A stretch of 64,000 bases of DNA from Bacillus suaedaesalsae (GTDB taxonomy: Bacteria; Bacillota; Bacilli; Bacillales; SA4), in contig NZ_JAFELM010000036.1 in assembly GCF_016890225.1 (NCBI RefSeq), positions 112,537 to 176,536 on the forward strand. The letters are read 5' to 3'. Positions 1 through 9,500 of the stretch are shown here, one piece after another (position 1 is the first letter of the stretch; every line of letters begins with the position of its first letter). The notes below the pieces were generated by a model. That model was not told the DNA's origin. It did no database searches and saw only the letters and a list, made by a program, of their open reading frames with translations. Made by a program: the position numbers and the translations under genes.

Positions 1-1
1 C

Positions 2-361
2 GAAGATCTAGTGAGCAAGTGGACAGAAGGCGCTGAAAAGGTTGATGGCGATGAGCTTAAGTTACTTTATGTAGCATGGGATGATGTAATCGCTGGTACA
101 AATGTTATCGGACATGTCTTAGTTAACCTAGGGTATGACGTTGAGTTCGTTCAAGTTGACGCGGGTCCAATGTGGTCTGGTATTGCTAGCGGTAGTGGAG
201 ATGCGATGGTAGGAGCTTGGTTACCTACAACTCATGCAGACTACTATGCTGAATACGAAGGTGAGTTTGAAGATTTAGGATCTAACCTTCATGGCACAAA
301 GCTTGGTTTAGTTGTTCCAAGTTATATGGATATTGATTCGATTGAGGATTTGAAGGAATAA
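2..361 (+). CDS. Glycine betaine ABC transporter binding protein, C-terminal part (OpuAC-like), 5' end outside window
   Basis: The reading frame is open from the window edge (codons for Glu-Asp-Leu precede the GTG at 11), so this is the end of a longer gene. The visible 119 residues match the first lobe of OpuAC-type compatible-solute binding proteins, with a YVAWDDVIAGTNVI segment, a GAWLPTTHADYY segment and LGLVVPSYMDIDSIEDL. The protein would capture glycine or proline betaine outside the membrane and deliver it to an OpuA-type importer. It stops where lobe one normally hands over to lobe two. The residues before it (VSKWTEGAEK) resemble the usual C-terminal end of the family, which suggests a permuted or tandem domain order, or a truncated extra lobe. 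A terminator follows directly. Confidence 0.8.
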   Translation, partial: EDLVSKWTEGAEKVDGDELKLLYVAWDDVIAGTNVIGHVLVNLGYDVEFVQVDAGPMWSGIASGSGDAMVGAWLPTTHADYYAEYEGEFEDLGSNLHGTKLGLVVPSYMDIDSIEDLKE

Positions 362-367
362 ATGGGA

Positions 368-402
368 AAAGCCAGTTCTTTTAGAGAACTGGCTTTGTTT
401 TT
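368..402. terminator. Rho-independent terminator between convergent genes
   Basis: The arms AAAGCCAGTTCT and AGAACTGGCTTT surround a short loop and are followed by GTTTTTT. It ends the binding-protein transcript on the plus strand and could also serve the convergent membrane-protein gene. Confidence 0.85.
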
Positions 403-1106
403 TAAATAGATTCTGTGGTGTTAACCTCAATACTCTTTATTTTGGGTGAATTTATAGTAAACTCACCTTTTTCTCTCTTTAATTCTTCATAAAAGGCAGC
501 TTTTGACGCTTGCATATATGGCATAATCCAAAGCATTCCAATACCTAGTGTAAAGATACTTAAAATAAACCATCCGATAAAACTTAAATGTAAGACGACG
601 AAATCCCATTTATGACCGTCCATCAATCTTCTGCTTTCCGTAATGGCATCTGAGTAGTTAATATGGGGATTATCTCGATAAACATAAACTGTTTGTGAAT
701 ATGCAATAGACTTAATAATTCCTGGAATAATTAAGAGTAACGTCCAAAGCATTGTTAATAGCCCTGTTAAAAACTGAAGCATAAAGCTATCAACTGCTAA
801 TTTTCCACTTTTATACGTTTGAAACATATGTGAAACCTTCGTTTCTTCTTTTCTAACCAGCTGTAAATAAAACCAAGCAACCCCAAAGGTTAAAGGTACA
901 ATTACAATTGTATGAACGAGTGTGAAAAGTGGATGTGCAATGGAAAAGATAGTCTCCGAAACATCTAATACCCCAACAAGAAGAAACTCGTAAATATAAA
1001 TAATAAAAGTTTGTAGAAACAACGCTACTAATGTTGCCCCCACCGCTTTTCCCCAATTACTGGATAAGGATAGTCTAGCTTCTCTTTTAATCTCTGAATT
1101 TATCAT
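402..1106 (-). CDS. DUF975-family integral membrane protein
   Basis: This 234-residue protein has about five or six hydrophobic segments (roughly residues 20-50, 60-85, 110-140, 170-200). Its second half carries the pattern seen in DUF975 proteins: a proline-glycine turn (LLLIIPGIIKSIAYS), a SRRLMDGHKWDF segment and a final TLGIGMLWIMPYM segment before a polar tail. The family is widespread in Firmicutes and its function is not known. The start is supported by an AAAGGGG ribosome site upstream. The upstream neighbour on this strand is a lipoprotein gene, with a possible hairpin between them, so they are probably separate transcripts. Confidence 0.75.
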   Translation of the reverse strand: MINSEIKREARLSLSSNWGKAVGATLVALFLQTFIIYIYEFLLVGVLDVSETIFSIAHPLFTLVHTIVIVPLTFGVAWFYLQLVRKEETKVSHMFQTYKSGKLAVDSFMLQFLTGLLTMLWTLLLIIPGIIKSIAYSQTVYVYRDNPHINYSDAITESRRLMDGHKWDFVVLHLSFIGWFILSIFTLGIGMLWIMPYMQASKAAFYEELKREKGEFTINSPKIKSIEVNTTESI

Positions 1107-1139
1107 GATGTACCCCTTTTAATAATCTATTTCTTTGCA

Positions 1140-1187
1140 GACTACCGATTACTCAAACAATAAATACTGTAGAGAGTATTGGTAGTC
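1140..1187 (-). terminator. Possible hairpin terminator after the lipoprotein gene
   Basis: GACTACCGATTACTC pairs with GAGTATTGGTAGTC apart from two mismatches. It lies just downstream of the lipoprotein stop. The T-run on the minus strand is weak, so the terminator role is uncertain. Confidence 0.4.
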
Positions 1188-1244
1188 ACCATCTTTTTAT
1201 AAAATTTCAAATTATGTTCTCTAGCAATCTCTAGAGCTAAAGTA

Positions 1245-1799
1245 CTAATCTCTTGGGTACACAACCTCATTAAATACTTCTTCTGTTGCTTGATCTTTAT
1301 ATAGTAAGGTTACTTGTGTATCCTCATAATTTGTCCCACTGTATAATTGATACATAGTACCAGCTACAGTATAAGGAATTGAAGCAAAAGCATCAAAGCT
1401 TTGTTCAAAAGCCTCTTGATTTACTACAAAAGTGAACTCTGTGAAAGAATCATTGTGAGTAATTTCTTTAATTGTAGGATATTCCCCACTAGTTGTTGTT
1501 TCTTTAATGGAATCAACAATGCTAGTTTCAAAGTCTATCATTAACTTCTCTTGAGTAGCTTGAGTCATTATGTAAGTTAATGAACCATCTTCATTTTTCG
1601 TAGCTTCCGTCACACCCGCTGTTTTTGCTTCTGTAATCATTGAGTCCAGATCCTGACCTTGTAGTAGATCAGCTGGTAACGTTAATTCGACTGTTTGTTC
1701 TTTTTCTTTTTTCTCTGCTCCATCTTTGCTTGCAGTTGATGAGCATGCTGTTAGGATGGTTAGTAGTAGTGCTATGAGTATATATGTTAGTTTTTTCAT
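1245..1799 (-). CDS. Predicted lipoprotein of unknown function
   Basis: This 184-residue protein begins with a positively charged start (MKKL), a hydrophobic stretch and the lipobox LTAC. Cys19 would be lipidated after signal peptidase II cleavage, anchoring the protein to the outer face of the membrane. A short Ser/Lys/Glu-rich linker follows the cysteine. The mature domain (about residues 38-184) is a mixed alpha/beta sequence that I do not recognise. There is no clear operon partner. The localisation call is firm and the function is unknown. Confidence 0.85.
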   Translation of the reverse strand: MKKLTYILIALLLTILTACSSTASKDGAEKKEKEQTVELTLPADLLQGQDLDSMITEAKTAGVTEATKNEDGSLTYIMTQATQEKLMIDFETSIVDSIKETTTSGEYPTIKEITHNDSFTEFTFVVNQEAFEQSFDAFASIPYTVAGTMYQLYSGTNYEDTQVTLLYKDQATEEVFNEVVYPRD

Positions 1800-1985
1800 T
1801 TCTAATCTCCTAAGTTACTACACTTATATTTTGTAATTTGATTTTTTAATTATTTGATATTTTTTTCAGGGTACCTTGTTAGGCATAGGCTATCTCAAGG
1901 TTAAAAAGTAAATCTATCTACACCTAATCTTATAGTTCATGAAATTATCGCTTATTTTATAGTAATCTATTTAAGGGCAAATAAA

Positions 1986-2357
1986 TTATCTAGTCTCGTA
2001 AATTTCTTTAAATTCGCCTGTATCGCTATTAATAATACAAGCAAAGTCTATTCCTCCAGCAACTATTATTGCTGTTAGTTCGCCCATAATGTAATAAATT
2101 TCATGAAAACAAATAGCATCTCTGATCTTATTAGGAATAGTAAATATTAACCTTTCCGTTCCATCTGCATTTAAAATAAATGCATTTTTCTTTCCAAATT
2201 CATCATAGGAACCTACTATCGCAAACCCTGACTTATCAGATAATTCTACAACACTACGTGGAACATTTTTAAATAGCTTTTCTTTATTTTCCCCCTCAAA
2301 AGTCCACGTAAAACTTTTTTCGTTTTCCTTCCATACAAAATCATTAATAATTCTCAT
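1986..2357 (-). CDS. Candidate immunity protein for the orphan RHS toxin tip
   Basis: This 123-residue cytoplasmic protein has no signal peptide or membrane segment and belongs to no family I recognise. A good ribosome site (AGAGGTG, five bases before ATG) supports the start. It begins only 12 bases after the toxin-like fragment upstream on the same strand, the usual order for polymorphic toxin-immunity pairs. The immunity role is inferred from position only. Its strand-rich pattern, with FVWKENEKSFTWTFEG near the start and SDTGEFKEIYETR at the end, suggests a small beta-propeller or beta-sandwich fragment. Confidence 0.55.
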   Translation of the reverse strand: MRIINDFVWKENEKSFTWTFEGENKEKLFKNVPRSVVELSDKSGFAIVGSYDEFGKKNAFILNADGTERLIFTIPNKIRDAICFHEIYYIMGELTAIIVAGGIDFACIINSDTGEFKEIYETR

Positions 2358-2369
2358 TAGGACACCTCT

Positions 2370-2765
2370 CTATTTAATTTTATAAGGTCCACCTATTGGT
2401 ATAAGTTTATCTCTGTCAAAATAATTTAATATTTGAACTTGATTTCCTCCACCAGGAAACAATATTCCATTATATTCTTGAGGCCCAACAGTTCCTATCT
2501 GTATACGAGTACCCTCTGGAACTAAAAACTGTTGGACTTTTGATACTTCTGGTTTAAACTCAGGAGTTACTGCTAGTTCATTCCTAACATAATTGACATT
2601 AGTTATTTCATCTAATGTACCCCATCCTCCCGGTTTCATTTGACCTTCAGACATTGCCATATTAATTTTTAAATCTTTAGGTGCTTTTATTGAAACTATC
2701 TCACTTCCATCTAGCCAAGGATTAGTTCCTTTGGGTGCTTCCAACAATAGTGGTTTATCCGTACC
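2370..2765 (-). CDS. Orphan C-terminal toxin tip of an RHS/WapA-type protein (no proper start)
   Basis: The frame is open from a stop at 2766-2768 and runs for about 131 residues. The only usual start codon near the front is a TTG at 2745-2747 without a convincing ribosome site, so this looks like a displaced C-terminal cassette rather than a normal gene. It contains GGWGTLDEITN, a LAVTPEFKP segment, VPEGTRIQIG and PGGGNQVQI. The last two resemble the end of TNT-like NAD-glycohydrolase or ADP-ribosyltransferase-fold toxin domains, but I cannot assign a family with confidence. It sits downstream of the full RHS gene and just ahead of a candidate immunity gene, the classic layout of an orphan toxin/immunity cassette. 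Confidence 0.55.
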   Translation of the reverse strand, partial: GTDKPLLLEAPKGTNPWLDGSEIVSIKAPKDLKINMAMSEGQMKPGGWGTLDEITNVNYVRNELAVTPEFKPEVSKVQQFLVPEGTRIQIGTVGPQEYNGILFPGGGNQVQILNYFDRDKLIPIGGPYKIK

Positions 2766-2794
2766 CTATGTTGTAATCTTGGAGAACACTAAGA

Positions 2795-2835
2795 TAAAAA
2801 GAAACCTTGAGGCAGCTTTTCCAACTACCTCAAGG
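2795..2835 (-). terminator. Terminator downstream of the RHS-immunity transcript
   Basis: The arms CCTTGAGG and CCTCAAGG, extended by an AG/CT pair, are followed on the minus strand by TTTCTTTTT. It separates the RHS and cognate immunity genes from the orphan toxin cassette, which must therefore be transcribed separately or not at all. Confidence 0.8.
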
Positions 2836-2840
2836 ATATT

Positions 2841-3083
2841 TTAATAAATCCCTGGCATATAAGAGTTCAGTCTTACTAACTGACATCTTAACCTCTCATT
2901 ACTAAAGGTTTCATCCGCATGTTTTATTATATCTTCTTTTAGCACTTTTTGTATTTCCCTAGATTCTAAAGACCCTGGGAACTTTTTATTACTGATAAAG
3001 TAACATAATAGAATGTCTACTCCTGTTTTAAACTTATCGAGTGGCTCATGATAAGTAACCCTCTGATTTATGATAAACTACAT
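2841..3083 (-). pseudogene. Broken small gene, possible old immunity gene (ATG followed directly by TAG)
   Basis: On the minus strand an ATG (3081-3083) is followed at once by an in-frame TAG. The frame is then open for 78 codons to a TAA at 2841-2843. The encoded peptide (KFKTGVDILLCYFISNKK near the front, QLVRLNSYMPGIY at the end) has normal coding character but no other usable start nearby. It lies between the cognate immunity gene and the terminator, where extra immunity genes are often kept in RHS loci. It is either a gene killed by a nonsense change at codon 2 or the 3' remnant of a gene trimmed by cassette exchange. I do not recognise the family. Confidence 0.5.
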
Positions 3084-3088
3084 ACTTT

Positions 3089-3508
3089 CTATTGTTGAAC
3101 TTTCACAAGAAAATCTTCAAGTATTTTCTTTACTGCTACTCCTGATTTAGGGATTAACTCATTTACTCGATTTAGTATGGAGTGATTCTCTAATATCATT
3201 TTTTTACTTTCTGGGGTTGTAAAACTTCTTAGAGTATCAATACATATCTCAAATAATTCCTCATCTTCAATGCTGAGTAATGATAACAGAATCTGAAGTT
3301 CATATATATTGCAGCTACTATCCATACAATATGCTAGTTTTTTTTGCCATTCTAAAGGTTTGGTAAGCACTTTGCTTACTAACTCTTCCCAGTCACTTGA
3401 GCTAAACTTTGATAGTATTTCACTCGCAATTATACAACCATCGTCGTACCAAGAATCTATTGTTGTTTCAGCTGATATTAGATTATCTAAATCTTTATAC
3501 ATATTCAT
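3089..3508 (-). CDS. Probable cognate immunity protein of the RHS-EndoU toxin
   Basis: This 139-residue, acidic, helix-rich cytoplasmic protein has leucine-rich helical pairs around residues 65-115 (LLSLLSIEDEELFEICIDTL), recalling HEAT-like immunity families such as Imm30. Family membership is a guess. An AAGGGG ribosome site lies seven bases before the ATG. The gene starts 26 bases after the stop of the giant RHS gene, so the two are almost certainly cotranscribed. By analogy with polymorphic toxin systems it should bind and block the EndoU tip in producer cells. Confidence 0.65.
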   Translation of the reverse strand: MNMYKDLDNLISAETTIDSWYDDGCIIASEILSKFSSSDWEELVSKVLTKPLEWQKKLAYCMDSSCNIYELQILLSLLSIEDEELFEICIDTLRSFTTPESKKMILENHSILNRVNELIPKSGVAVKKILEDFLVKVQQ

Positions 3509-3534
3509 GATTATTCCCCTTCATTTTCTTAACA

Positions 3535-6500
3535 TTAAAAACCTGATGGACGAGGTGCATTTACTGAACCTGTTGGATAAGAACTAGTTACGTTATCACC
3601 AACTTTAATGACATCAATTTCCACACCATTTACTGTCGTTCTATGCCAAGTTGCTCCATCTCTTAATCTCGTTGAAATTGCTGGTGTATCACCAACCTCA
3701 ATTACACTATTAATTATTTGCTTATCACTCCATGTATCTGGAAAGAGTGTACTCTTTTTTAGTTTTGATATGTTGCCATCAGTAAATTGTTTAGTAAATA
3801 CAACATTCTTTGTACCATCAGCATTAGTTGATAATACTTCAACTGCAAAATTATTATTAGCATTATTGATATTTGGCGAATGTCCACCAATTAAATCATT
3901 CTTTGGAACTTTACGTTGACCTTCTAATATCTTGACCTCCATATCTGTACTAATAACGGTCTTTGAATTAATTAAACTATTAGGATTACCCGTACCCTTA
4001 GTAACAATTGATCCACTAGGAGGTTTTACTGTGGTCCTATAGGCTTGACTTATAGCTCCTCCTCCAAAGATGGCGGTTGCAACACTAAAACTGTTTACCC
4101 AATGTTCAGCAGATAATGGATCATCAGGATTTATTGCCTTATTAACCATCTCTACTGCTCCAAAAGTCCAGTAATTCCAAGTATCATATGAAGAGTTCCC
4201 TAGATTATTCTTACGTTCTTTTGCTCCAGACCAGATACCATCTAACAATCCTATGGTCAAATAATTTGCAAAGTCATATGGAGAATCTAGTGCCCTGTCT
4301 GCCCGTGTATCTAATCCATTCCAAAAACCTTGTCCAATCTCTATAAAACTATTTTTGGATTTAACAATTGACTGCTTACCTTTTTTAAGGATTTCCTCAA
4401 TATTAATTAATAAATTCTTCGAATCTCCTTGTGATCCTTTTCCATCATGAATACTTAAGTGACTCGTCAACAGTTTCGCTGTCAATTTCTCTCCATTCAA
4501 GAATCTTTCAACTGTCGTCACTGCATTCGGTGGAGCAACAAGCCCTGCGATGTACTCTTGGTTGACCTTCGCAATATCCTTGGCTGAGATGTCTACGTAC
4601 CAATTATTCGTTTTAGTTTCTTGATATCTTTTTTCTTCTGGATCTCCAATTGCTTTTGGAATGTCCTCATATTGCATCCAGTATTTTTGATATTGATAAT
4701 ACCATATTGTTGTCTCGGTGTTGCGTAAATAATGACGGTAGGCTGTTCTTATGTCTTCTTTGCCTACAAGAATTGTATCACTTGTTATGACAGCTGGTCT
4801 TGAAGTTAATGGTGTCCATGTATGGTAATATTCGGAATTGTTGATGATTTCTTTCTCAACGTGACTTTCATAATTCCTTACCCATGATGGGATATCAACG
4901 GTTCCTCCAGTATCATTATCTTGAGCCGAATGTCCAGTTGGGTCCCACAAGTTCACAGGATTGTTCATTACATATGCATAACGGTTTTGTGACTGCGGGC
5001 TCATCAGTTCACCAGGATAGGTGTCTTCGGTCATGAAGCGTCCTGCGTTTGGATCGTACCAGCGAGCGTTCATGTCCACTAATCCAGTCTTGCCGTCGTA
5101 CAGCATGCCTGTATATCCATGATGGTTATAAGGTGATGTAATTCCAGTAAAGATTCCACCGAATGCATCGTAACGATATCGTTCAATGATGTCGCCATGA
5201 CGGTCTGTCGTTTCAGATACTGCACGTTGTCCATCGTATTGATAGTACAACATTCCCCCAGTAGTCTTTAAATCTGGGTCATGAGCCGGATTTGATAATC
5301 CGTGATTACCAAACATTTTACGTGATGTTAACTGACCGTTTGGACCTTTGTAATATTCCGCATATGGTGAACCCGCTGCGCTGTATTCTTTATGAAGGTT
5401 TGTAGATAATCCTTCATATAGGTACGTCGTTTCTTTGTGGTATACATGAGAGTTACCATTTTCACCAGAGTTCTTGTATAAACCAATTTTCTTGCCTTTG
5501 CCCGGGTTATTGAATTTTCCGTTTCCAGGAGCTTGGTCTTTACAGTTGCCCTTGCCTTTTCCGTTGTTGCTCTTTTCTTTTCCTTTACCGATTCCGTCAA
5601 GGTCTTTCCATGACATCTCTTCACGGTAAATTCTACGGCCAAACGCATCATACGAATAGCTCGCATAACTTTCGTCTTCGAATTCAGCTAAGACTAGCTT
5701 GTTTGCTCCGTTGTAAGAGAACGTGACGATTCCTTCATCAGTTGAACGGCTGATTAAGTTACCGTCTTTGTCGTACTCGTACGCATTCTCATTTTCAGAG
5801 ATTAATTGATTGTTAGCATTGTAGGAATATTTGAATTCCTCGTCGTCTGTCTTTGCTGTTAGACGGTTTCCAACTGCGTCGTAGGAATATTGAACTTGGC
5901 TAGTTGGGTTCATTAGGTAATCAGGCTGTTCGTCTACTTTTTCTAAATCATCAAAGACGAACTCTCCATTTGGTCCACAAGATATTGGAGATTTTTGGTT
6001 CTTTCCTTTACCGTTATCATTGTTTCCATTGTTACCTTTGCCATTGTTTGGTTTATCGGTAGGTTTACCTGTTTCCTTATCTTTCTGTTTACCTGTCTCT
6101 TTATCAGCAGGCTTGCCCGTCTCTTTGTCAGTTGGTTTTCCTGTTTCTTTTTCTCCTGTACCTGGAGTCGGCTTACCAGTTTCCTTTTCTGTCGTCCCAT
6201 CTGATGGCTTGCCTGTTTCCTTTTCCGTTGGTTTGCCCGTTGTTTTATCTTCTGGTTTTCCAAGTGCAGAAACTTGATCCATTGCTGCCGCTTCGGCCTT
6301 TGAGCCACCAAAGAACTCAGTAATCGTGTTCCAAACTCCCTTGAAGAAGTTGGTTACTGCTTCAACGGCAGACTTGAAGCCCTCGATGATGGATGAAATC
6401 ACTCCACCCTTGTCTTCTGATTTCTTGTTATCTTGTTCAGCCTTTGTTTCTTTATCAGCTGTACTTCCACTTGCTTCTTGAATGACTTCGGAATCTTCAA

Positions 6501-9500
6501 CTGTTTCCTCATCGGAAACTAGTTCCGTTTCAGCAGTTTTAGTGGATGTTTCCTTCGATCCACCTGTAAAGATGGCTTTTACTTTATCAAAGAATGACTC
6601 TTCCTCTGAATCGTCTGTCATGTTTTTGTTCTTCGTACCAGGCGGTGTATCTGCTGCGTTTCGAAGACTTCTAATCTTTTCTTCTGGATACGTTGCTTTC
6701 GTTAAACGAGATAGTGCATCATATTCAAAGGTTGACTTTGCTCCGTCTTCCTCTGTTTGCGTGATTCGGTTTCCATTCTTATCGTACTTATATTCATAAG
6801 ATGAGAATACACCGTCTGAATTAGAGTTCGAAATCTTGGCAAGGTTTCCGTCTTTATCATACGAACGCTTAATTTCGTTGCCGTTTGCCAGCTCACGGTT
6901 TACCTCACGCCCCATTTCGTCATATCCAAAAGTAGAAATGTTTTCTTCTGGGTCCATGACACTGGTCATCTGGTTGCGTTCATCATACGTGTACTTTGTC
7001 GTACGGTCTTCGCTGTTTGTCACAGAAAGCATGTTACCAAGTGCATCATACTCAAAGTTTAACGACTTTTCCATCGTCACGTTTTGTTGCGATGTGATTC
7101 TTCCTAATTGATCGTACTGATATTTTTCATGGGAAGCAGGTGTTTTTGCTTCTGTTACTCTGCCTACTTTATCATACGTAAAGGAGTGCTTTTCATCACC
7201 ATAGTCCACAGTCGATACAAGGCCGTTTGGTGTATACGTATAACGATCAATTGAACCTGATGGAGATGTTAGCTCCTTTAATTGACTTGCAGCATCGTAC
7301 GTATAGGAAGTTGTAAGACCTAGAGCATTGGTTTCCTTCGTTGGAAGACCATTTTTGTTGTACTCATAGCTTCTGCTGTTTCCATTTGCATCTGTTAACG
7401 TTTTAAGTTGTCCTAGCGTCGTATAGTCATATGACGTATTGCTGCCAAGTGCATCCTCTACTTGTTTTAATAGATTCAGAGGATTGTACTGATACTTCGT
7501 CACATTTCCATTTGGATTTGTTTCCTGTGTTAGATTTCCTACTTGGTCGTACGTATAAGAGGAAACATTTCCTTTTGGTGATTTCTCTTCAATCAGTCGA
7601 CCTAATGCATCGTACTTATAATTCGACTTCTCACCTGCTTTATTTTCAAAAGTGGTCAAATTGCCGACTTTGTCATACGTCCATTTCGTTGAATATCCTT
7701 TTGCATCTGTTTGTTCAACTGGACGACCTAATTCGTCATACTTATATTTCACGACTTGCTTTAAAGGATTCTTTTCACTTAAAAGATTCCCTTCCTTATC
7801 GTACGTATACGTTGTTTTGAAATTTAGTGGATCAGTTACTTCTGTTAAGTGTCCTACTTTATTGTAGGAGTACTTCCAGTTTTCTCCCCCTTGGTTCGTT
7901 CTCTTTGTCATACGTGAAAGAAGGTCGTAATCAAAGGAAGTGATACCAGCTTGTGGGTCTGTCAGTTCTGCAAGATTTCCACCTTTATCATACGCATATT
8001 TTGTCGTGCGATGCAGTGGATCAATTGCTTCAATGTTTCGCCCTAACGCATCGTATTTATACGACCAGTTTCCACCTTCAGCATCCTTTTGAGAGGTTAA
8101 GAACCCACTTGCATTATACGCATATGTTTCTATTCCACCATCAGGATTTGTTTGGCTCACGAGACGGTTTAATGCGTCATAAGCGAACTTTGTTTCGCCA
8201 CCTACTGCATTTCTCATCCACGTTTGGTTTTTGTTCAGGTCATAACCAAACTCTGTTTTGTTTCCATTCTTATCTAGAATAGATAGAACATTGCCGACTG
8301 AGTCGTATGCCATTTTTTCACTATAGCCAAGTGCATCTTTTACTTCTACTACACGGCCTAGAGCATCGTATTGGTAGTTTGTTTTGTTACCAAGTGGATC
8401 GATGACTTCTGTTACTTGTTGTAAGGCATTAAATGATTGTTTAATGACACTACCAGTTGGATCTTTGATTTCCATCATCTTTTGATCATCTAAATACGTA
8501 TAGCTTGTTGTTTCGCCTCTTCGATCTTTTTCAGAAAGAATTCGGTTTAGTAAATCATACGAGTAGTAGCTGCTGTTCCCCATTGGGTCTACAACTTCTT
8601 TTACATTTCCTGCTGGATCGTAAACTTGCTTAATGACGCCATCCATTGGATCCGTGATTTTTACAACACGGCCAAGGTCATCGTAATCATAAGAAGTAAC
8701 GGCCTCGTTTGGTGCTTTCACTTCGGTCATGCGACCTGCTTTATCGTAAGAATACGAGGTTGCTTGATTCAGAGCATCGATTGTTTTTGTACGATTTCCA
8801 AGCTTATCATATTCATACTTTGTTACATGATTAGAAGGATCCGTCACCTTTAAAAGCTCACCATTTAAGTTGTACTCGAACAATGTCTTTTGCTCTAAGG
8901 CGTTTGTCACTTCTGTTACTTGCCCAAAGGCATCGTACTTGAAAAGAGTAGAATGATTTAATGGATCTGTTTGTTTTGTTAAACGTCCAAGGGCATCATA
9001 GTCCATCTTTTGAACGGCACCGTTCGGATATTTGATATTGCTTACATTTCCTAATGGATTGTAGCCGTATTCTGTAACCCCATTAAGTGGATCAATTGTT
9101 TTGTCCACACGACCTAGGGCATCATAAGATGTCTTGATGACTTGATTTAACGGATTGGTAATGAAAGCTACTTGTCCAGTTTTATCATAGGCAAATACTG
9201 TTTTTCCGTAAATGTCAGTCGTTGACGATAGTTTTCCATCGTTATTGTACTCCAGTACTGTCTCTTGCTTTAATGGATTAATCGTTTTTTTCAGACGTCC
9301 TAAGCTGTCGTATTGATATTCAGTAACAGCACCACTCGGATGTGTTTCTTTCGTTACCTGGTCTAAGCTATTGTATGCTTTCGTTGTCTTCTGATTTAAA
9401 GCATTAATCATTTCAGTCAGACGACCGATTGTGTCGTAGTTATACGTAACCGTCTCACCTTCAGCATTCGTAAAGGATACTAACTGTCCACGGTTATTAT

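Noticed and set aside
5943..6323. Open frames on both strands within the TGKP linker region
   Set aside because: They are shadows of the low-complexity repeat in the RHS gene.
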